Assembly (NCBI GenBank): GCA_030688105.1 | Contig: JAUYIV010000229.1 | Location: 1-7,466 of the forward strand | Direction: 5' to 3' | From: Actinomycetota bacterium | GTDB lineage: Bacteria; Actinomycetota; Acidimicrobiia; Spongiisociales; UBA11373 | DNA length: 7,466 nt | Shown: positions 1 to 6,077 of the stretch, in pieces | How the letters are laid out: every line of letters begins with the position of its first letter | Position numbering within the stretch: position 1 is the first letter of the stretch | Notes under the pieces: generated by a model | The model's input: only the letters and a program-made list of their open reading frames with translations | What the model was told of the DNA's origin: nothing | The model's database searches: none | Translations under genes and position numbers: made by a program

Positions 1-743
1 GCGAGTTCGAGCAGATGGAGATGGAGTTCTTTTGCCGGCCCGACGAGACCGATAAGTGGTACCGCTACTGGCTCGACGCCCGCCTGCAGTGGTATGTCGA
101 TCTGGGGATGAAGCCGGATCACGTGCGGCTTCGGGCCCATCCCCCCGAGGAGCTGGCCCACTACTCGAGCGCCACCAGCGACGTCGAATACCTGTTCCCG
201 TGGGGCTGGGACGAGCTGGAGGGCATCGCCAACCGGGCGGACTTCGACCTCAGGGCCCACGCCGAGCACAGCGGGGTCGACTTGCAGTACTACGACCAGG
301 AGGCCGACGAGCGTTTCTTCCCGCATGTCGTCGAGCCGGCCGCGGGCGTGACCCGATCGGCCTTCGCCTTCCTGCTCGACGCCTACGACGAGGACGAGGT
401 CGCCGGCGAGAAGAGGGTGGTCCTTCGCCTCCACCCGCGGCTGGCCCCGGTGAAGGTCGCCGTGCTCCCGTTGTCGAAGAAGGACGAGCTGGTCGCGGTG
501 ACCGGCGAGGTGGCGGGTCTCCTCCGCGGGCGCTGGCCGATCGAGGTCGACGTCACGCAGTCGATCGGGCGGCGGTATCGCCGCCAGGACGAGATCGGCA
601 CGCCGTATTGCGTCACCATCGACTTCGACACCCTCGAAGACCGGGCGGTGACGGTGCGTGACCGCGACACCACCGAACAGGTGCGGATCCCGATCGCCGA
701 GGTGGCCGCCCATCTCACGGAGCGGTTCGGGGGGGCGCTGTGA
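1..743 (+). CDS. glyS: Glycyl-tRNA synthetase, class II homodimeric type, C-terminal part (5' truncated by window)
   Basis: This cytoplasmic enzyme charges tRNA-Gly with glycine using ATP. The reading frame is open to the left edge (first whole codon at 3), and 246 residues are visible. They begin with EFEQMEMEFF, which matches the REFEQME(I/M)E(Y/F)F segment of the alpha2 bacterial GlyRS such as the Thermus enzyme. Also seen are a HYSSATSDVEYLFP stretch, the ELEGIANRADFDL block of the glycine site (about visible residues 71-83), and class II motif 3 as VVEPAAGVTR (109-118), whose Arg contacts ATP. The anticodon-binding domain follows from about residue 148 (APVKVAVLPL) and includes the YRRQDEIGTPYCVTIDFDT and TVRDRDTTEQVRIP blocks to the C-terminus. 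The stop is TGA at 741-743. It resembles the homodimeric GlyRS, not the GlyQ/GlyS heterotetramer. The assignment is secure from these motifs; the N-terminal catalytic part lies outside the window. Confidence 0.96.
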   Translation, partial: EFEQMEMEFFCRPDETDKWYRYWLDARLQWYVDLGMKPDHVRLRAHPPEELAHYSSATSDVEYLFPWGWDELEGIANRADFDLRAHAEHSGVDLQYYDQEADERFFPHVVEPAAGVTRSAFAFLLDAYDEDEVAGEKRVVLRLHPRLAPVKVAVLPLSKKDELVAVTGEVAGLLRGRWPIEVDVTQSIGRRYRRQDEIGTPYCVTIDFDTLEDRAVTVRDRDTTEQVRIPIAEVAAHLTERFGGAL

Positions 744-928
744 GGCTCGCTGCGCTCGCCTCGCAATCGGCAATTGGCAATGTGTTCAAGCGGGGCGGTG
801 GCGCTCCCTCTTTCCGTCTGCCCGCGCAGCGGGGGGAGTAGCCGGCGAAGCCGAGAAGGAGAGCGGCCGACCCGGTGGGCGCGTCTGCCTCCAAACCCCG
901 TTTCTGTCACAGGCACTCGGTATCTTGC
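742..928. repeat. Intergenic stretch with short direct repeats and small hairpins; possible dispersed element
   Basis: No gene is supported between the glyS stop and the SOS box. The stretch is packed with short repeats. GCTCGC occurs twice around TGC (745-759), inside a weak GAGGC/GCCTC inverted repeat (742-746 and 758-762). Three tandem 7-mers follow, CAATCGG, CAATTGG and CAATGTG (764-784). Two tight hairpins come next: CCCGC-GCA-GCGGG (821-833) and CGGC-GAA-GCCG (843-853). A pyrimidine-rich arm at 802-813 is partly complementary to a purine-rich arm at 855-865, which would enclose both hairpins in a larger imperfect fold. There is no T-tract, so it is a poor intrinsic terminator. The look is that of a REP- or MITE-like intergenic element, but one copy cannot prove that. 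Confidence 0.35.
921..926 (+). promoter_or_regulatory. Candidate -10 hexamer for the DUF222/HNH gene
   Basis: TATCTT fits the TANNNT -10 pattern and ends 9 bases before the ATG at 936. Transcription would start at about 932-934, giving an almost leaderless mRNA. No convincing -35 is seen. No Shine-Dalgarno sequence precedes the ATG, which fits leaderless translation. The LexA palindrome directly downstream would cover the transcription start. Confidence 0.45.
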
Positions 929-942
929 CGAACATATGTTCG
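929..942. promoter_or_regulatory. LexA-binding SOS box (perfect palindrome) containing the start codon
   Basis: CGAACATATGTTCG is a perfect 14-bp palindrome. It satisfies the Bacillus SOS box consensus CGAACRNRYGTTYG at every position. It also matches the mycobacterial form TCGAAC-N4-GTTCGA except for the first T, since position 928 is C and 943 is A. It lies just after a candidate -10, and the ATG of the downstream gene (936-938) is inside it. LexA bound here would block transcription initiation. Several 13E12-family (DUF222/HNH) genes of Mycobacterium tuberculosis are known to carry LexA boxes, which supports the reading. Binding itself is inferred. Confidence 0.85.
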
Positions 943-2186
943 ATAGGAGATACGAGCCTATTCCTGAGGGCCTCGACGCGATGCTCCCTGGTCCCGCCAC
1001 GGCGGCGTTCTTGTCGACGATCGACGTCGATCGGGTGTCGCCACATGATCGGGTGGTGGTGCTGCGGGCCCAGATGCGGATGGCGTCTCACATCCAGGCC
1101 CAGGTGTACGCGGCGATGTCGTCGCTGGTGGATCACATGGAGAAGGAGGAGTTCTCAGATGACGCCGCTCTGGCTTGGGATGCGGCGGCGACGGAGATCC
1201 GGGCGGCTCTTCGATTGACCCGGCGGGCGGCGGAGTCGGGGTTGGATGTGGCAGTGGGGGTGCGACGCCGTCTCCCCCGGTTGTGGACCGCCCTGGCCTG
1301 TGGCGATGTCGATGCTCCACGGACCCGGGTGATCTTCTCGGGAACCTCACATCTCGATGAGGACACGGCCCGGCGCGTTGTGGACCTGGTCATCGAGGAC
1401 GCTCCGCGCTTCACCACTGGCGAGTTGCGAGCACGGCTTGCCCGCCTGTGCATGGAAGCCGACCCGGAGTCGGCCAAGGCGAAGTACGAGGAGGCTGTCG
1501 ACGGGCGGCGGGTGGTGGTCGAGGCTTCCCCCGAGGGCACCGCCCACCTCCTGGGCCTGGATCTGTCCCCGGATCGGGTGGCCGCGATCTCCCGGATGAT
1601 CGACCGGTGTGCCAAGGCCCTCAAGCGAGCCGGCGACCCCCGTTCGATGGACCAGATTTGCGCCGATGTCTACCTGGACCTGCTCTCGGGGCGGCATCGG
1701 GACGCCAAGGGTGGGATGGTCGATCTCCATGTCGACCTCGACACTCTGGCACGGCTCTCCGAGGCCCCCGGCGAGCTCGCCGGCTACGGGCCGGTGATCG
1801 CCGACATCGCCCGCCAGGTAGCCGAGGCCCAAGCCGCCGGGGAGTGGCGCTACACCGTCTTCGACCCCCACACGGGGCTTCCCATCGCAGATGGGGTCAC
1901 ACGCCGTCGGCCCACCGCCGCCGAGTCACGTGCTGTCGAAGCCCGCGAGCACACCTGTTACTTCCCCGGCTGCCGGATGCCCGCCACCGAGTGCGACCTC
2001 GACCACCGCACGCCGTGGTCGGAGGTCAAGAGGACCACCGCAGCCGGCCTCGACGCCGGATGCCGCCACGACCACGTCACCGTCCGCCACCGCCTCGGCT
2101 GGAAGCACGAACTCCTTCCCAACGGTGACCACCTCTGGACCAGCCCCCTCGGCCACCAATACACCAAGAGCGGCAAGCCGCCGTGA
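936..2186 (+). CDS. DUF222 / HNH endonuclease domain protein (13E12 repeat family)
   Basis: The 416-residue protein is a probable DNA nuclease of the actinobacterial 13E12 family, whose biological role is not settled. A helical DUF222 region fills roughly residues 20-330. The C-terminal HNH region starts at C341-x4-C346 (CYFPGC) and runs through CDLDH (D356-H357), then C376-R-H-D-H380, and ends with the usual W-x-SPLG-x-x-Y tail. The Asp-His pair and the terminal His are present. The family's usual Gly-Gly and Asn between them are replaced by VKRTTAAGL (Gly371 at the Asn position), so catalytic competence is uncertain. I chose ATG 936 over the upstream TTG at 774 because the extra 54 residues are low-complexity and unlike the family, and because MFDRRYEP starts right at the SOS box, as is usual for DUF222 proteins. 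It is probably LexA-repressed and induced by DNA damage. It sits between core genes and looks like an accessory insertion. Confidence 0.88.
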   Translation: MFDRRYEPIPEGLDAMLPGPATAAFLSTIDVDRVSPHDRVVVLRAQMRMASHIQAQVYAAMSSLVDHMEKEEFSDDAALAWDAAATEIRAALRLTRRAAESGLDVAVGVRRRLPRLWTALACGDVDAPRTRVIFSGTSHLDEDTARRVVDLVIEDAPRFTTGELRARLARLCMEADPESAKAKYEEAVDGRRVVVEASPEGTAHLLGLDLSPDRVAAISRMIDRCAKALKRAGDPRSMDQICADVYLDLLSGRHRDAKGGMVDLHVDLDTLARLSEAPGELAGYGPVIADIARQVAEAQAAGEWRYTVFDPHTGLPIADGVTRRRPTAAESRAVEAREHTCYFPGCRMPATECDLDHRTPWSEVKRTTAAGLDAGCRHDHVTVRHRLGWKHELLPNGDHLWTSPLGHQYTKSGKPP

Positions 2187-2225
2187 CGCCCCAGGCGCGA
2201 GGGCCTTCGATGGCAGAGAACCCCT

Positions 2226-2231
2226 TACACT
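2226..2231 (+). promoter_or_regulatory. Candidate -10 for a leaderless dnaG-rpoD transcript
   Basis: TACACT (TANNNT) ends exactly 6 bases before the dnaG ATG at 2238, which would place the transcription start at or next to the A of the ATG. No Shine-Dalgarno sequence is present upstream, while the N-terminal protein match fixes this ATG as the start. Together these suggest a leaderless mRNA. A -35 element is weak or absent. The 51-base gap after the HNH gene shows no terminator. Confidence 0.5.
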
Positions 2232-2237
2232 CGCTCG

Positions 2238-4004
2238 ATGGCCTACCGACGGGATGACATCGAGCGCGTTCGGGATGCCACCGACCTCGTCGAGCTGGTC
2301 TCCGAGGTCACCAAGGTCAAGCGGACGGGGCGGTCGGTCATGGCGGTGTGCCCGTTCCACCAGGAGAAGACCGCCTCGCTTTCGATCGACCCAGCCCGGG
2401 GGCTCTATCACTGCTTCGGGTGCGGCAAGAGCGGTGATCTCTTCCGGTTCGTGCAGGAGACCCAGGCGCTGGATTTCGCCGACTCGGTCGAGCTACTGGC
2501 GAGGCGCGCCGGGATCACGCTCGAGCGGGATCCCGAGGCGGCCAAGCGGCGCGACCGGCGCCAGGTGCTCGTCGACGCCACTGACGCCGCGGTCTCGTTC
2601 TACAACGGGCGGCTCAAGACCGGTCGTGACGCCGCCACGGCGCGCTCGTACCTTCGCGGACGCGGGTACGAATCGGAGGTGGTCGAGCGATTTGGCATCG
2701 GCTACAGCCCGGACGGAGGCGACGCCCTCGTCGGGCATCTTCGCAACGCCAAGGTCTCCGAAGACGTGATGGTGGCGGCCGGGCTGGCGCTGCGGAACCG
2801 ATCCGGCCGGGTGTACGACCGTTTCCGCGGACGAGTCATGTTCCCGATCTACGACATCCGCGGTGATGCCGTCGGGTTCGGGGCTCGCCTCCTCGAGGGG
2901 ACCGGCCCGAAGTACCTGAACTCGCCGGAGACCCCCATCTATCACAAATCGCGGCTGCTCTATGGCCTCAACTGGGCGAAGAGCGAGATCGTGCGAGGCG
3001 GCGAGGCGGTGGTGGTCGAGGGCTACACCGACGTCATCGCCCTCCACCTGGCCGGGCTCCCGGTCGCGGTGGCGACCTGCGGGACGGCTCTCGGAGAAGA
3101 GCACCTCGACCTGCTCCGGCGATTCACCGAGCGGGTCGTCCTCATGTTCGATGCCGATGCTGCCGGCGCCGGCGCCAGCCTGAGGGGCTTCGAGCGGTCG
3201 GTGCCGGGGGACCTCGACCTGCGGATCGCCGTGCTGCCGGAAGGCCGAGATCCGGCCGACGTGGTCTCCTCAGGAGATACCCATGCGATCCGAAAGTCGA
3301 TCGAGACGTCGAAGCCCCTCATCGAGTATCGAATCGAAGCCGAGCTGAGCAGGTATCGAATCCGGGAGGACCACCAGGCAGCTGCCCGAGCCGTTCGCGC
3401 CGCGGCGGCGATCGTGGCGCAGAATCCCGACAGGCAATCTCGGCGAGAGGCTTCGGCATTTATCGCAAGTCTTGTCATCACCAACTCGATCGACGAGGTC
3501 ATCGACCTGGTCGAAGAGCAGCGGCGAAAGGTGGAGGCCGCAACGCCACCGCAGTCGGTGTCTACGGGTCGCACTCTGACGGGCACGGAGAAGGCCGAGC
3601 TTGAAGTGCTTCGCCTTCTCCTCGCCAACCATCCTCAAGTTAGAGGCATCGACTGGTCGGATTTCTTCTCGCGGCCCGAGCACACAGCCGCGTTCGGCTT
3701 GATCGGCCCCACACTCGCTGCGATGGAGCCCGGGGAGCCCCCCGATCTGGGCTCGCTCCTGGCCGGTGCCGCTCCGGAGCTCGCGGAGATGCTCAGCCGG
3801 CTTGCGCTCGAGAAGCGGCCATACGCAGATGCCGACGAGGTGGTTCGGATGGTTCAGGTCGGCGCTCTCGATCGCCGGATTCGGGAATTGCAGTTTCAGG
3901 TCGCGTCCACCGACGCCGAAACCGAGCCGGAGGCCTATTCGGCCGCGTTCGAGGAGTTGATAGCTTTGGAGAAGCAGCGCCGAGAGCTACGGAGCCACGA
4001 ATGA
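2238..4004 (+). CDS. dnaG: DNA primase DnaG
   Basis: This 588-residue enzyme makes the short RNA primers used by the replicative polymerase, acting with the replicative helicase at the fork; the length is normal for bacterial DnaG. The N-terminal CHC2 zinc domain shows C38-x2-H41 (CPFHQEKT) and C59-x2-C62 (YHCFGCGKSGD). The RNA polymerase-like basic region follows at about 190-243 (DRFRGRVMFPIYD, KYLNSPET, YGLNWAK). The TOPRIM domain has the catalytic Glu261 in EGYTDV and the metal-binding pair Asp305/Asp307 in MFDADAAG. A C-terminal helical region (about 450-588) corresponds to the helicase-interaction domain and is poorly conserved, as expected. The start is supported by the conserved opening (DDIERVRDATDLVELV) 27 residues before the zinc motif. 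The stop overlaps the next start as ATGA, so primase and sigma factor are probably translationally coupled. Confidence 0.97.
   Translation: MAYRRDDIERVRDATDLVELVSEVTKVKRTGRSVMAVCPFHQEKTASLSIDPARGLYHCFGCGKSGDLFRFVQETQALDFADSVELLARRAGITLERDPEAAKRRDRRQVLVDATDAAVSFYNGRLKTGRDAATARSYLRGRGYESEVVERFGIGYSPDGGDALVGHLRNAKVSEDVMVAAGLALRNRSGRVYDRFRGRVMFPIYDIRGDAVGFGARLLEGTGPKYLNSPETPIYHKSRLLYGLNWAKSEIVRGGEAVVVEGYTDVIALHLAGLPVAVATCGTALGEEHLDLLRRFTERVVLMFDADAAGAGASLRGFERSVPGDLDLRIAVLPEGRDPADVVSSGDTHAIRKSIETSKPLIEYRIEAELSRYRIREDHQAAARAVRAAAAIVAQNPDRQSRREASAFIASLVITNSIDEVIDLVEEQRRKVEAATPPQSVSTGRTLTGTEKAELEVLRLLLANHPQVRGIDWSDFFSRPEHTAAFGLIGPTLAAMEPGEPPDLGSLLAGAAPELAEMLSRLALEKRPYADADEVVRMVQVGALDRRIRELQFQVASTDAETEPEAYSAAFEELIALEKQRRELRSHE
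3991..4003 (+). promoter_or_regulatory. Shine-Dalgarno and ATGA start/stop overlap, dnaG to rpoD
   Basis: GGAG (3991-3994) lies inside the last dnaG codons, six bases before ATG 4001. The sequence ATGA at 4001-4004 serves as the rpoD start and the dnaG stop (TGA 4002-4004). This is a classic arrangement for translational coupling. It contrasts with the apparent absence of a ribosome binding site in front of dnaG itself. Confidence 0.8.
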
Positions 4005-5137
4005 TCACCCCGGCGGATCAGGTCCTCGAGGACCTGCTCGTCCGCGGCCGGCAGCGCGGGTTCCTGATGATGATGGAGGTGCAGCAGGCGTTGGAGGACG
4101 CCGAGGCGCCGCCCGACGCGTTCGACCCCGTTCTCGAGGCGCTCCGCAATCAGGGGGTGGGGATCCGCGAGGACAGCCCCGAGGCGGTCTTCGGTTTGGT
4201 CCCCGGCGACGACGAGATCGAGGTCAGCGATCCGGTGCGCATGTATCTCCAGGAGATCGGTCGGGTGCCCCTGCTCGACGCCCAGCAAGAAGTCGAGCTC
4301 TCGATGCAGATGGAGGCGGGGCTCAAGGCGAAGGAGAAGATCGCTCACATCACCGATCCGTTGCCGATCGCGGACCGCACGATCCTCGACCGATCGGCGC
4401 GCCTCGGCGACCGGGCCCAGCAGCGCCTCGTCGAGGCCAACCTGCGGCTGGTGGTGTCCATCGCCAAGAAGTACGTCGGCCGCGGGATGCCGCTACTCGA
4501 CCTCATCCAGGAGGGCAACCTCGGCCTGATGCGGGCGGTGGAGAAGTTCGACTATCGCAAGGGATTCAAGTTCTCGACATACGCCTCGTGGTGGATCCGC
4601 CAGGCGGTGACTCGGGCGCTGGCCGACCAGGGCCGGACGATCCGCGTGCCGGTCCACATGGTGGAGACGATCAACAAGCTGGCGGCGGTGCAGCGCAACC
4701 TCGCCCAGGAGCTGGGGAGGGAGCCGACGATCGCAGAGATCGCCACCGACCTCGAACTCGAGCCCGAGAAGGTGAACGAGCTGAGGCGGATCGCCCAGGA
4801 CCCGCTGTCACTCGAGTCGCCGCTGGGGGAGGAGGACGACTCGACCCTCGGCGACTTCGTGGAGGACCACGACGCCGAGGCGCCGGTGGCGGCGGCTTCG
4901 TTCCGGCTGCTCCAGGACTATCTCCGGATCGTGCTCGAGGAGCTGACCGAGCGCGAGCGGCAGGTGCTCCTCATGAGGTTCGGGCTCGCCGACGGCAAGA
5001 TCCACACCCTCGAAGAGGTCGGCAAGCATTTCAAGGTGACCCGCGAGCGGGTGCGCCAGCTGGAGACCAAGGCGCTGGCCAAGCTGCGGCAGCCGTCCCG
5101 AGCCGGGAGGCTCAAGGACTACCTGGGCGACTCTTAG
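4001..5137 (+). CDS. rpoD: Primary RNA polymerase sigma factor (RpoD/SigA, sigma-70 group 1)
   Basis: This is a 378-residue housekeeping sigma factor that directs RNA polymerase to -10/-35 promoters. A region 1.1-like helical domain is at about 5-60. Region 1.2 starts at SDPVRMYLQEIGRVPLL (76-92). Regions 2.1-2.4 run from LVEANLRLVVSIAKKYVGRG to KFSTYASWWIRQAVTRAL (143-207). Region 3 is about 208-290 (IRVPVHMVETINKL). Region 4 is about 310-378, with TERERQVLLMRFGL and the helix-turn-helix VTRERVRQLETKALAKLR (346-363). The near-invariant region 2 and 4 blocks and the presence of 1.1 mark it as the primary sigma, not an alternative one. It overlaps dnaG by 4 bases, with GGAG at 3991-3994 six bases before the ATG. 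It is short, like Bacillus SigA, and lacks the long N-terminal extension of mycobacterial and streptomycete primary sigmas. The stop TAG overlaps the stop of the convergent ferredoxin gene. Confidence 0.96.
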   Translation: MITPADQVLEDLLVRGRQRGFLMMMEVQQALEDAEAPPDAFDPVLEALRNQGVGIREDSPEAVFGLVPGDDEIEVSDPVRMYLQEIGRVPLLDAQQEVELSMQMEAGLKAKEKIAHITDPLPIADRTILDRSARLGDRAQQRLVEANLRLVVSIAKKYVGRGMPLLDLIQEGNLGLMRAVEKFDYRKGFKFSTYASWWIRQAVTRALADQGRTIRVPVHMVETINKLAAVQRNLAQELGREPTIAEIATDLELEPEKVNELRRIAQDPLSLESPLGEEDDSTLGDFVEDHDAEAPVAAASFRLLQDYLRIVLEELTERERQVLLMRFGLADGKIHTLEEVGKHFKVTRERVRQLETKALAKLRQPSRAGRLKDYLGDS

Positions 5138-5457
5138 GCGCCGCGGTCCTGGATGGACTTGGCGTCGTAGGGCTCGATCATGATGCACTCGCCGGGACAC
5201 TCCTCGGCGGCCTCGATCACGATGTCGGTCTGAGAATCGGGCACGCGAGCGACGCCGCGGGAACCCTCGGGCCCATGCCCGTCGCCCTCCTTGGCGTCGA
5301 AGACGATCGTCTTGCCGAAATGCGAGGCCTCCTCCTTGACCACCCAGAGGCCGTCCTCCCGGCCCACGAACACGTCGGGGGCGATCTCCTCGCAGATCCC
5401 GTCGCCGGTGCACAGGTCCTGGTCGATCCAGACCATCAGCTGGGTGGCGTCGGTCAT
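5134..5457 (-). CDS. Small single-cluster ferredoxin ([3Fe-4S] or [4Fe-4S])
   Basis: This 107-residue acidic soluble protein should be an electron carrier. The N-terminal cluster motif is C16-x2-D19-x2-C22 (CTGDGIC), followed by the family pattern EEIAPDVFVGREDGLW. The C-terminal part has EECPGECI (C87-P, C91), where C87 is the usual last ligand. Asp at position 19 replaces the second Cys of a normal [4Fe-4S] motif. In relatives this position decides between a [3Fe-4S] cluster and an Asp-ligated [4Fe-4S] cluster, as in Pyrococcus ferredoxin. Common single-cluster ferredoxins of this type have about 65 residues; here an insertion of roughly 35-40 residues (about 42-78) separates the two halves. 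GGAGG (5466-5470) lies 8 bases before the ATG, fixing the start. That ATG overlaps the TGA of the upstream membrane-protein gene. Its redox partner is unknown; cytochrome P450s and other oxidoreductases are usual for the family, but none is in the window. Confidence 0.88.
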   Translation of the reverse strand: MTDATQLMVWIDQDLCTGDGICEEIAPDVFVGREDGLWVVKEEASHFGKTIVFDAKEGDGHGPEGSRGVARVPDSQTDIVIEAAEECPGECIMIEPYDAKSIQDRGA

Positions 5458-5993
5458 CGGTTTCGCCTCCGCGGTCCCCGGCCGAACCGGTTGACGGTGA
5501 GGGCGCCATGGTTGTGGAGAACCGAGTCGCCGCGCAGGATCTCCTCCGGGTCCGCCGAGTGCACCCCGACGGCGAAAGTACCAGCGTCGTCGACGGCAAA
5601 GGTGTCCTCCCACGCCTGCGACAACCCCATGCCGAGAGCCCAGCCGGCGAGCCCGCCAACCGAGCCGCCGACGATCGCTCCTGCGATGGCCCAGATCAGC
5701 GAGCCATCGAAGGCGACATATCCGATGATGCCGAGGGCCGCAGCCCCGACGACCGCGATGTAGGCCATCTTCCGGTACATCAGGGTCGGTGTCTTGTGAT
5801 CGTCCTGACTGGGCCAAGCCCCGAGGAGCGAGATCGCTTCGGGGGCGACGCCGGCCTGTTCGAGGGTGAGGATGGCATCACGGGCTGCCTCGAGATCGGC
5901 AAAGGCTCCGACGACGTTGTGCGACCGACGGACGTCGGCGAGCGTCTTAATGGGCGGCCCTGCGTGCCGCTCGATGTGAGCTTCCTCGGTCAT
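5454..5993 (-). CDS. Small membrane protein with split alpha/beta domain, general-stress-protein-like
   Basis: The 179-residue protein has no firmly recognised function. Residues about 26-57 (VVGAFADLEAARDAILTLEQAGVAPEAISLL, shown here as its two ends VVGAFADLEAARDAI and APEAISLL) have the strand-helix-strand look of YflT/DUF1269-type stress proteins. A glycine- and alanine-rich hydrophobic hairpin spans about 77-124, with two likely membrane segments (77-95 and 98-123) full of small-residue spacings such as GAIVGGSVGGLAG. The last part (139-170) returns to a strand-helix-strand pattern, so the soluble fold seems split by the membrane hairpin. The tail is basic (GRGPRRRNR). ATG 5993 is preferred to the upstream in-frame ATG at 6092, because the earlier residues would overlap the tRNA promoter and gene, and a -10 hexamer sits 6 bases before 5993. 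Its TGA overlaps the ferredoxin ATG, so the two are probably co-translated. Confidence 0.75.
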   Translation of the reverse strand: MTEEAHIERHAGPPIKTLADVRRSHNVVGAFADLEAARDAILTLEQAGVAPEAISLLGAWPSQDDHKTPTLMYRKMAYIAVVGAAALGIIGYVAFDGSLIWAIAGAIVGGSVGGLAGWALGMGLSQAWEDTFAVDDAGTFAVGVHSADPEEILRGDSVLHNHGALTVNRFGRGPRRRNR

Positions 5994-5999
5994 GAAATC

Positions 6000-6005
6000 A
6001 CAATA
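6000..6005 (-). promoter_or_regulatory. Candidate -10 for the leaderless membrane protein-ferredoxin operon
   Basis: On the minus strand TATTGT (TANNNT) ends 6 bases before the ATG at 5993, the same spacing as at dnaG. No Shine-Dalgarno sequence lies between, so a leaderless transcript is inferred. The -35 is not convincing. Confidence 0.5.
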
Positions 6006-6058
6006 CCCGGTCGCAACGATACGGAAACACCGGGGATCGGGGGTTTTGGGGCCGGTGG

Positions 6059-6064
6059 TAACCT
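6059..6064 (+). promoter_or_regulatory. Candidate -10 for tRNA-Asn
   Basis: TAACCT (TANNNT) lies 13 bases before the mature tRNA 5' end, leaving room for a short 5' leader. No clear -35 is seen. It would be divergent from the minus-strand promoter at 6000-6005, with both in the 84-base gap between the two genes. Confidence 0.35.
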
Positions 6065-6077
6065 TTCCGGCCGTCCT

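Noticed and set aside
742..762. Rho-independent terminator after glyS
   Set aside because: The GAGGC/GCCTC arms are only 5 bp around an 11-base loop and no T-run follows.
774..935. TTG-initiated 54-residue N-terminal extension of the DUF222 protein
   Set aside because: The extra residues are low-complexity (many Ser, Arg, Gly), unlike the family, and lie in repeat-rich intergenic DNA. The ATG at 936 sits at the promoter and SOS box.
2493..3104. 203-residue minus-strand frame inside dnaG
   Set aside because: It is antisense to the conserved TOPRIM region of primase with no domain signature; typical high-GC shadow.
4588..5763. 391-residue plus-strand open frame across rpoD and the ferredoxin region
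   Set aside because: It is a GC-rich shadow frame: Arg/Gly/Pro/Ala-rich translation, no recognisable domain, and it overlaps three well-supported genes.
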